A stretch of 5,374 nucleotides of DNA from positions 1 through 5,374 of the forward strand of contig JANXSI010000455.1 of NCBI GenBank assembly GCA_025352765.1, given 5' to 3'. This document shows positions 1-5,131 of this stretch, in pieces (position 1 is the stretch's first letter; each line of letters begins with the position of its first letter). Made by a program: the position numbers and the translations under genes. Source of the DNA: Devosia sp. GTDB lineage: Bacteria; Pseudomonadota; Alphaproteobacteria; Rhizobiales; Devosiaceae. A model generated the notes under the pieces. The model saw only the letters and a program-made list of their open reading frames with translations. It was not told the DNA's origin and searched no databases.

Positions 1-143
1 GGCGGCACGGGGAAATCCTGCACGCCGAGTTCGGCCTGCAGGGGCGGCGACAGAACGCCGCGCGCCCCGCCTGCCATGACCAGAAGCCCGAGCGCCGACG
101 ACAGGATCAGGCCCAGGGCCACGAGGATGTACCAGATGCGCAT
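1..143 (-). CDS. Signal-peptide or membrane-anchored protein, family unknown (N-terminal part only)
   Basis: The frame is open from an ATG at 143 to the left edge, giving 47 complete residues; the rest of the gene lies outside the window. The N-terminus reads MRIWYILVALGLILSSALG, continues to about residue 25 as one hydrophobic helix, and then becomes non-membrane sequence (ARGVLSPPLQAELGVQDFPV). This suggests an uncleaved anchor or a signal peptide with the main domain in the periplasm. The ATG at 143 is preceded by GGAG with a 5-base gap, a good ribosome binding site. An in-frame ATG at 188 would add 15 polar residues but has no such site, so 143 is preferred. The gene follows the second ATPase gene by 130 bases on the same strand and may belong to the same unit or start its own. 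I do not recognise the family. It does not look like the start of the ABC-2 permease that usually accompanies a PedB-type ATPase. Confidence 0.6.
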   Translation of the reverse strand, partial: MRIWYILVALGLILSSALGLLVMAGGARGVLSPPLQAELGVQDFPVP

Positions 144-194
144 GCGGTCTCCGTAACGCGTCGGGGCAAGTCTAGCTGTGTCCGCCATTGGGAA

Positions 195-215
195 AGCCGA
201 TAGCCAAGATCGGCT
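195..215 (-). other. Intergenic hairpin, possible weak terminator or leader structure
   Basis: A perfect 7-bp inverted repeat, AGCCGAT and ATCGGCT, surrounds a 7-base loop in the gap between the second ATPase gene and the left-edge gene. A smaller GC-rich hairpin, CGCG-TTGA-CGCG, lies just upstream in the leftward direction at 230-241. Neither is followed by a T run on the minus strand, so a classic intrinsic terminator is not supported. The hairpin could still reduce read-through or stabilise the mRNA 3' end. Confidence 0.25.
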
Positions 216-273
216 CTGGCAGGAGGGCCCGCGTTGACGCGCCCCGGAACCGACCGAACCCGGGTGACCGTCG

Positions 274-1032
274 CTAGGTCCGCGCCGCCGGCTCCGGCTG
301 GTGGCCGGTGATCGAGATATACGCGGCGGTGAGATTGTCGGTGCCGCTCGAGGCCATGAGCTCGGCCGGCGAGCCGGTATGAACGATCTCGCCCGCAACC
401 ATCAGGATGACGCGGTCGGCGTTCTCCAGCTCTTCGACCAGGTGCGTCGCCCACAGGATCGAGGTCCCGTGTTCCCGACGGACAATCTGCATGTGCTGGA
501 CCAGCATCTCGCGCGTCACCGGGTCCAGTCCGGTGGAGGGCTCGTCCATCAGCAGCAGATCGGGGGCATTGAGCAGGGCGCGCGCCACCTCGACGCGGCG
601 CTGGTTGCCGCCCGAGAGGTTGCGCACCGGCTTCTTCAGCAGATCGCCGATCTCGAGCAGGTCAGTGACCTCGCCGATCCGCGTCTTCAGCCGTCCGCCG
701 GCGAGCCCGAACAATGCGCCGTGGAAGGCGAGGTTGGCCTGTACCGTCATGTCGAGGTCGATGGCCCGCGCCTGGAACACCACCCCAAGGCGCTTCAGGA
801 TTTCCGCCGCGTGCCCGCGATAATCGAGGCCGAAGACCGAAACGCTGCCGCCGTCAGGGGCGAACAGCCCGGCAGCGATCTGGAACAGCGTTGACTTGCC
901 GGCGCCGTTGGGGCCGAGCAGTCCGACGATCTCGGCGCGCCCCATCGAAAACGTCACCCCCTTCAGCGCCTGCGTCTTGCCGTAGGATTTTCTGAGGTTC
1001 TCGACCTCGAGAACGTTGGGAGTGTCGGTCAA
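274..1032 (-). CDS. ABC transporter ATP-binding protein, PQQ-alcohol-dehydrogenase-associated (PedB/LutE-like)
   Basis: This 252-residue protein is a complete cytoplasmic ABC ATPase that would power transport by a partner permease. Visible motifs are Walker A GPNGAGKST (40-48), Q-loop Q87, signature LSGGN (139-143), Walker B LLLMDEP (159-165), D-loop GLD (168-170) and switch H197. The stretch LGVVFQARAIDLDMTVQANL (82-101) and the motif LWATHLVEEL (193-202) fit the subfamily attached to PQQ-dependent alcohol dehydrogenase systems, which is close to the ABC-2/YadG-type ATPases rather than the NitT type. The start is TTG at 1032, overlapping the previous stop as TTGA (1032-1029). GAGG lies 7 bases upstream and no ATG occurs before residue 30, so translation is probably coupled to the upstream ATPase. 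Its usual ABC-2 permease partner is not in the window. The NitT/TauT permease is a less likely partner because it already has its own ATPase. ATPase identity is certain; the PedB/LutE assignment is moderately sure. Confidence 0.88.
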   Translation of the reverse strand: MTDTPNVLEVENLRKSYGKTQALKGVTFSMGRAEIVGLLGPNGAGKSTLFQIAAGLFAPDGGSVSVFGLDYRGHAAEILKRLGVVFQARAIDLDMTVQANLAFHGALFGLAGGRLKTRIGEVTDLLEIGDLLKKPVRNLSGGNQRRVEVARALLNAPDLLLMDEPSTGLDPVTREMLVQHMQIVRREHGTSILWATHLVEELENADRVILMVAGEIVHTGSPAELMASSGTDNLTAAYISITGHQPEPAART

Positions 1033-1760
1033 TGGACTGCCTCGTCGGCCAGATTGGAGATCGCCAGCGCTAGCTCGCGGATGTGAGTTTCGCCGCGGTC
1101 TTCCCGGGCCGGCAGCAATGGCAGGTCGGCGACGATTCGGGCCGGCATGCCACGCAGCACGACAGCGCGGTCGGCCATGCGGGCCGCGTCCTCGGGAAGG
1201 TGCGTCACTAGTATGGCGGTGGCATGGGTGTCGCGCACGAGGTCCAGAAAGACCCGCTGCACGCCCACCACGAGGTGCTGGTCCAACGACACGAAGGGCT
1301 CGTCGAGCAGCAGCAGCCGGGGGTTGACCGAAAAGGCTCGGGCGAGCGCGACGCGCCGCTGCATGCCGCCTGATAGCTGCGCCGGATAGGCGGCCTCGTA
1401 GCCGGCGAGTCCAACGCGGCCGAGCAGGTTGCGCGCCTCTGTCTCGGTGGTCTCCGTCCGCACCGCGCGGATATTGTCGAGCGCACTGAGCCAGGGCAGG
1501 AGCCGTGAATCCTGGAACACGAATCCGGCCGGCGGCGCCCTGCTGGCATCGACCCCGTCGATGCTGATCGAGCCGTCGAAATCCGTATCGATGCCAGCGA
1601 CCAACCGCAGGATCGACGACTTGCCGACGCCCGAAGGGCCGACCAGGGCGACGACCTGGCCGGGCTCGATCGTCAGGTGAAAATCGGCAAGCAGCGCCAC
1701 CGGCAGGACCGGAAAGCGCTTCTCGACGATATCGATGTTCAGGCGCGGTCCGTCCGCCAT
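1029..1760 (-). CDS. NitT/TauT-type ABC transporter ATP-binding protein
   Basis: This 243-residue ATPase is predicted to energise the permease encoded just upstream. Motifs are Walker A GPSGVGKSS (41-49), Q-loop Q83 in FVFQDSRLLPW, signature LSGGMQ (129-134), Walker B LLLLDEP (149-155), D-loop SLD (158-160) and switch H187 in VTHLPEDA. The FQD..LLPW segment and the SGGMQ(R)RVALARA arrangement are typical of the nitrate/sulfonate/taurine importer family (SsuB/TauB/NrtD-like). The length is normal for a single-domain member. The gene starts at ATG 1760, inside the end of the permease gene (22-base overlap), and its stop overlaps the TTG start of the next ATPase, so the genes are tightly coupled. 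The Shine-Dalgarno sequence at 1760 is poor (only GAG directly before the ATG), which also suggests coupling. Substrate cannot be told from an ATPase. Confidence 0.93.
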   Translation of the reverse strand: MADGPRLNIDIVEKRFPVLPVALLADFHLTIEPGQVVALVGPSGVGKSSILRLVAGIDTDFDGSISIDGVDASRAPPAGFVFQDSRLLPWLSALDNIRAVRTETTETEARNLLGRVGLAGYEAAYPAQLSGGMQRRVALARAFSVNPRLLLLDEPFVSLDQHLVVGVQRVFLDLVRDTHATAILVTHLPEDAARMADRAVVLRGMPARIVADLPLLPAREDRGETHIRELALAISNLADEAVH

Positions 1761-2479
1761 CTCAAGACGTAATGCTCCAATGGGCGCATGACCCAGTATT
1801 CGAAGACGAGCACCACGAGGATGAACGCCGTTGTGTAGGCGAGAATGCCCTTCATGTCGAAGAATTGGAACAAGGTATTGATGCGAAAGCCGACGCCGCC
1901 GTCGCTGCCCAGCACCTCGAACACCAGGACGATCTTCCAGATGAGGGCGAGACCCGTGCGGGCTGCGGCAAGCATATAGGGGGTCAGCTGCGGTACGAAG
2001 ATCAGCTTCAGCCGGCGGCCGAACGGCATCCGAAAGGCCCGGCCGAGCTCGTCATATTCGGGTGAGAAGCTGCGCACGCCCTCGCGGATGGTGGTGATGA
2101 CGAGCGGGACCTTGTTGACGATGACTGCGATGATCAGCGCAAATTCGGTGAGCCCGAGCCAGATGTAGAGCACAATGGCGATGACGACCGCAGGCAGGTT
2201 CAGCCCGACGATGACCCAGGTCGAGAACAGGCGGTCGGCGATGCGGTTGCGACCAAAGGCGATGCCGATCGCCGTACCCAGGGACATGGCGATGACGAAG
2301 GCCACCGCGGCGCGCCACAGCGTCTTGCCCATGTCCGAGAGCAGCTTGCCCTCGACCGTGTCTCGCCACAGCTCGATCGCCACGTCGATCGGTGTGGGAA
2401 ACAGCCGCCCGGGGAACACCATGGCCAGCAGCTGCCAGGCGGCCAGCAGGAGCAGCGGACTGACCAGTTCCCACCGCAC
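1739..2479 (-). CDS. NitT/TauT-type ABC transporter permease
   Basis: This 246-residue inner-membrane protein has about six hydrophobic segments and forms the channel of a periplasmic-binding-protein-dependent importer. The cytoplasmic coupling loop (EAA motif) is visible at about 141-165, EYDELGRAFRMPFGRRLKL followed by FVPQLTPYM. The family's later segment GSDGGVGFRINTLFQFFDM (191-209) is also present. These match the SsuC/TauC/NrtB group. The start given is GTG at 2479, the first conventional start codon in this frame. It has no clear Shine-Dalgarno sequence, and the frame is open upstream through the 65-base gap and into the end of the binding-protein gene. Upstream in-frame codons read RTKHAATRRASS, which would make a plausible cytoplasmic N-terminus, so the real start could be farther upstream at an unusual codon. 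The gene sits between the binding protein and the ATPase of the same transporter. Confidence 0.9.
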   Translation of the reverse strand: MRWELVSPLLLLAAWQLLAMVFPGRLFPTPIDVAIELWRDTVEGKLLSDMGKTLWRAAVAFVIAMSLGTAIGIAFGRNRIADRLFSTWVIVGLNLPAVVIAIVLYIWLGLTEFALIIAVIVNKVPLVITTIREGVRSFSPEYDELGRAFRMPFGRRLKLIFVPQLTPYMLAAARTGLALIWKIVLVFEVLGSDGGVGFRINTLFQFFDMKGILAYTTAFILVVLVFEYWVMRPLEHYVLRWRTDRA

Positions 2480-2544
2480 GGACGACGCGCGGCGGGTGGC
2501 GGCGTGCTTGGTACGAGCAGACGGTGTCCCGCCCGGCAGGTAGT

Positions 2545-3534
2545 CTATTTGTGGTATCCCTTCCAGAAGGTGCCGTCCGCCAGGTCGGTCACGTCACCCA
2601 CCACGTCCTTGCCGCCATACTTGGCCATGAGAGCGAACGCCTGCTCGGCCGGCTGCATCTCCGAGGCGGAATAGTGCTGCACGATGCCGGCGCGATAGTC
2701 ATCGCGCAGCTGCTTGAATAGCGCATCGTCGTCCTTGACGTTCATCGCCGGCCGGATCTTGTCCCACAAGGCGTCGTCGGTCAGCAGCGCCTTCTTGGTG
2801 TCGAAGGAAGCGTTGAGGAAGGCGACGATCTCCTTCTTCTTTTCCTTGGCGACGTCATCGAAAAAGGTCCAGCCGAGGAGGGGGGGAGTCTCGGAGACGC
2901 CGAGGTCCTTGAGCAGGTCGGGCACCGAGGCAAGCTGAACCTTGCCGGCAACTTTGGCCCGCGCGGACCAGTTCCACAGATTGAGCGCGGCCTGCGCCTG
3001 GCCGCCGGTCAGCAACTCGTTGACGAGCGGGGGGGCGCCGAATTTGGGCGTGGCGTCGTCGTTGAGGTTGCCACCGGTCTGCTTGTTGTAGTCGGCGGCA
3101 AGGATGACATAGCTCTTGTCGACCGGGCTGCCCGAAACCGCCAGCGTCTTGCCCTTGAGGTCGGCGAGGGTCTTGATGCCGGCGGCCGGGTCGACCATCA
3201 GGCCACCCACGGCCAGCGAGTGCGGCACCATGGTGACCATGTTGCCCTTGTGGCGCTGCAGGTTCACCCAGACGAAGTCGGAGAGGACCACGTCGGCGGC
3301 CTTGGCCTGCAGCGCAACCTGGCCGGCAGGGCTGTCGGCAACGTCGTTGACGGTCAGCTCAAGCTTGTACTTCTTGTCGAGCCCCAGCTCCTGCATCGCG
3401 GCAATTTCCCACTTCGCGGTGCCGGTGGCCTGGAGGGCCAGGGTGAGTTTCAGGTGCTCCGGGCTGAAGGCGGACAAAAGCGTCGCGGCGCCGAGCGCGA
3501 CGCCGAGCAGCGCGATGCGAGCAAATTTGGACAT
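2545..3534 (-). CDS. NitT/TauT-type ABC transporter periplasmic substrate-binding protein
   Basis: This 329-residue exported protein would capture the ligand for the downstream permease and ATPase. It begins with a Sec signal peptide (MSKFARIALLGVALGAATLL, likely cleaved near residue 22; no lipobox cysteine). The mature part has the two-lobed NMT1/SsuA-like pattern: LALQATGTAKWEIAAMQELG, then VALQAKAADVVLSDFVWV (sampling of the ligand pathway), then LADLKGKTLAVSGSPVDKSY at the hinge region, and a C-terminal helical lobe. The start at 3534 is chosen because AGGGGG lies 5 bases upstream and the signal peptide follows at once; an in-frame ATG at 3591 would add 19 polar residues before the signal peptide. 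The gene is the first of the leftward unit. The substrate is unknown. The family covers nitrate, sulfonates, taurine, bicarbonate and pyrimidine precursors, and the PQQ-locus context does not settle which applies. Confidence 0.92.
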   Translation of the reverse strand: MSKFARIALLGVALGAATLLSAFSPEHLKLTLALQATGTAKWEIAAMQELGLDKKYKLELTVNDVADSPAGQVALQAKAADVVLSDFVWVNLQRHKGNMVTMVPHSLAVGGLMVDPAAGIKTLADLKGKTLAVSGSPVDKSYVILAADYNKQTGGNLNDDATPKFGAPPLVNELLTGGQAQAALNLWNWSARAKVAGKVQLASVPDLLKDLGVSETPPLLGWTFFDDVAKEKKKEIVAFLNASFDTKKALLTDDALWDKIRPAMNVKDDDALFKQLRDDYRAGIVQHYSASEMQPAEQAFALMAKYGGKDVVGDVTDLADGTFWKGYHK

Positions 3535-3661
3535 GATTCCCCCTGCGCTTGACCGCGCGATATGTGGTTGAGACCTAACATTCTCGATCATTGGTCAAGG
3601 CTATGTTTCGTATTGCCATGCGAAGGTTGCGCGGCTTGGCAAGGACGAGCCCTATCCAGCC

Positions 3662-3676
3662 ATAGGTGAAACCTAT
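3662..3676. promoter_or_regulatory. Palindrome ATAGGT-GAA-ACCTAT, candidate operator or leader hairpin
   Basis: A perfect 6-bp inverted repeat with a 3-base spacer lies 32 bases upstream of the cupredoxin-like gene's start. Its symmetry suits a dimeric regulator. In RNA it could also form a short hairpin. A second stem follows at 3679-3683 (GGGTC) with 3691-3695 (GACCC), directly before the ribosome binding site. Confidence 0.35.
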
Positions 3677-3697
3677 TGGGGTCATAGAAGGACCCTT

Positions 3698-3703
3698 GGG
3701 AGG
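3698..3703 (+). promoter_or_regulatory. Ribosome binding site GGGAGG that sets a TTG start
   Basis: GGGAGG ends 4 bases before the TTG at 3708. This strong site, together with the signal peptide that begins immediately afterwards (NRIATYVVALTVAVGLAAG), decides the start against the GTG at 3666, which would place 14 extra residues before the signal peptide. The last bases of the site (AGGT, 3701-3704) are complementary to ACCT at 3671-3674 in the upstream palindrome. Confidence 0.6.
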
Positions 3704-3707
3704 TATT

Positions 3708-4142
3708 TTGAATCGGATTGCCACTTATGTCGTCGCGCTTACGGTCGCGGTAGGTCTTGCGGCGGGTGCACCGGCGCTGGCGGCCGGCAATCTCGCGGCC
3801 GGCGGCGACGAACTGCCAGAACTGAAGATCGATTCGACCCAGCTCAAGTTCTCCCAGAACGAGTACGATATCGAGACCGGCAAATACTATCGTCTCACCA
3901 TCTCGGTAGATGATAGCGCGGACACGTTCGGCCTGGTCATGCCTGAACTCCTGCGAAACTCCTGGCTCGACCGCGTTGCCGTCGACGACGTTGATATCCA
4001 CGCGTCTGCCATCGATAGCTTTGACCTCGACGGCGGCGCAACGCTCGAAATTGCTTTCGTCGTGTTGCGGCCCGGCGTGTACGACTTCTGGTCTCCTGGC
4101 TTCGAAAAGCGGGGCCTCAAAGGCAAGTTCGTGGTGAAATGA
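3708..4142 (+). CDS. Exported cupredoxin-like protein lacking recognisable copper ligands
   Basis: From the TTG start this is a 144-residue protein with a clear Sec signal peptide, cut after APALA (residue 25), leaving a mature domain of about 119 residues in the periplasm. The core has the cupredoxin layout: KFSQNEYDIETGKYYRLTI (47-65), a middle strand region, then ATLEIAFVVLRPGVYDFWSPG (111-131) and the closing strand GLKGKFVVK (136-144). In copper-binding relatives the last loop carries Cys, His and Met (pattern C..PGH....GM.G). Here the corresponding positions look like W128/S129, F132 and L137. The protein has no cysteine, and its only histidine (H98) is elsewhere. It is acidic, with 21 Asp/Glu against 12 Lys/Arg in the mature part. 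The gene overlaps the beta-propeller gene by ATGA. It is probably a periplasmic partner of the metal or cofactor system in this locus rather than a blue-copper electron carrier. The fold is called by pattern only. Confidence 0.75.
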   Translation: MNRIATYVVALTVAVGLAAGAPALAAGNLAAGGDELPELKIDSTQLKFSQNEYDIETGKYYRLTISVDDSADTFGLVMPELLRNSWLDRVAVDDVDIHASAIDSFDLDGGATLEIAFVVLRPGVYDFWSPGFEKRGLKGKFVVK

Positions 4143-5131
4143 TGCTGATGAAGCGCAGAGTGGTTCTGGCTGGAGGCGCGGCGCTGGCTGCTCTGGCCGT
4201 GGTTCGCCCCAGTTTCGCGGCTGGCACGGGAAACATCTTCGTGTCGACCGAAAAGGGCAACGAGGTCGTCGTCCTCGACAAGAGCTACAACATCATCAAG
4301 CGCATCGCGACCTCGAAGCGGCCGCGCGACATGCAGATGACCCGGGCGCACGACCTGCTCTATGTGGCGTGCGGCGACGACGATTCGATCGACGTGATCG
4401 ATGTCGCCAAGCTCGAGGTGATCGACTCGATTCCGACCGGACCGAGCCCCGAAATGTTCCGCCTCTCCGACGATGAAACGGCGGTCTACGTTTCCGACGA
4501 GGAGAACTCGACTGTCGAAAAAATAGACATCAAGTCCAAGATTGCGACACAGACCATCGCCAGCGGCGCCGAGCCCGAAGGCATCCTGATCATGCCGGGC
4601 GGCAAGATCGTCTTCGCCACCTCGGAAGTCGCCGACATGGTACATATCATCGACACCGATGTCGGCGCGGTGATCAAGAACATCCTCGTCGGGACGCGGC
4701 CGCGCCGCTTCATCTACCTGCCGAGGCTCAACGAGGTGTGGGTGAGCTGCGAGCTGTCGTCGGAGATCTTCATCCTCGATGCCAAGACATATGAGATCAA
4801 GGGCGACAGCCTGATCATCATCCCGCCGGGCTTCAAGGAAGAGGATGTCACGCCGGTCGGCATGGCGGTGACCCGGGACGACAGCAAGGTGCTGCTCAGC
4901 CTCGGCCGCGCCAACCACATCGCGGTCATCGACTCCAAGTCGCACAGTGTGCTGCAGTTCGTCCTCACCGGCAAACGCCCGTGGTCGGTCGATCTGAGCG
5001 CCGACGAAACGATCGCGATCGTCGCCAATGGCCTCTCCGACGACATCACCATCATCGACATGACCAGCATGCAGCCGGTGCAGTCGCTGCCGATCGGCCG
5101 GATCCCGCACACGGTGGTAATCGATGACTAG
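4139..5131 (+). CDS. Exported YVTN-type beta-propeller protein, PQQ-dependent-catabolism associated (PedA2-like)
   Basis: This 330-residue protein has an N-terminal signal peptide (MKRRVVLAGGAALAALAVV, cleavage after RPSFA, residue 27). The KRR before the hydrophobic stretch resembles a weak twin-arginine signal. The mature part shows seven repeats of strand-turn-strand type, centred on IFVSTEKGNEVVVLD (33-47), LYVACGDDDSIDVID (74-88), VYVSDEENSTVEKID (116-130), VFATSEVADMVHIID (158-172), VWVSCELSSEIFILD (200-214), LLSLGRANHIAVID (252-265) and AIVANGLSDDITIID (293-307), which suits a seven-bladed propeller. An insertion (about 221-239, KGDSLIIIPPGFKEEDVTP) separates repeats five and six. This matches the propeller proteins found beside PQQ alcohol dehydrogenase transport genes, where PedA2 has been linked to lanthanide uptake. 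ATGs at 4139, 4142 and 4148 are all possible starts; the ribosome site is weak (GGTGA, 4133-4137). It overlaps both neighbours and is probably co-translated with them. Confidence 0.9.
   Translation: MMLMKRRVVLAGGAALAALAVVRPSFAAGTGNIFVSTEKGNEVVVLDKSYNIIKRIATSKRPRDMQMTRAHDLLYVACGDDDSIDVIDVAKLEVIDSIPTGPSPEMFRLSDDETAVYVSDEENSTVEKIDIKSKIATQTIASGAEPEGILIMPGGKIVFATSEVADMVHIIDTDVGAVIKNILVGTRPRRFIYLPRLNEVWVSCELSSEIFILDAKTYEIKGDSLIIIPPGFKEEDVTPVGMAVTRDDSKVLLSLGRANHIAVIDSKSHSVLQFVLTGKRPWSVDLSADETIAIVANGLSDDITIIDMTSMQPVQSLPIGRIPHTVVIDD

Larger units (their letters stand above)
3535..3707. promoter_or_regulatory. Shared divergent control region
   Basis: These 173 bases separate the start of the leftward binding-protein gene from the start of the rightward cupredoxin-like gene, so both promoters should lie here. 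TTGACC at 3549-3554 on the plus strand and TTGACC at 3598-3593 on the minus strand form a 7-bp inverted repeat (CTTGACC and GGTCAAG). Each could be a -35 element facing the other. The matching -10 boxes are weak (for example GACCTA at 3572-3577 on the plus strand), so the pair may equally be half-sites for a regulator. No promoter can be fixed with certainty. If the plus-strand one is right, the rightward transcript has an untranslated leader of roughly 120 bases. Confidence 0.4.

Noticed and set aside
301..894. A 197-codon open frame on the plus strand opposite the second ATPase
   Set aside because: The minus strand here carries every ABC ATPase motif in order. The plus-strand product shows no recognisable pattern and no ribosome site was found to support it.
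3535..3591. Longer start for the NitT/TauT binding protein at ATG 3591
   Set aside because: The added 19 residues are polar and precede the signal peptide, while ATG 3534 has AGGGGG at the right distance.
3666..3707. N-terminal extension of the cupredoxin-like protein from GTG 3666
   Set aside because: It would put 14 residues ahead of a textbook signal peptide, would overlap the palindrome, and ignores GGGAGG placed just before TTG 3708.
4005..4049. EF-hand-like DLDGG in the cupredoxin-like protein (residues 106-110), tempting in a lanthanide context
   Set aside because: The loop lacks an acidic residue at position 1, and the Glu falls at position 11 instead of 12. The segment coincides with the ordinary turn before the ATLEIAFVV strand of a cupredoxin, so chance is the simpler explanation.
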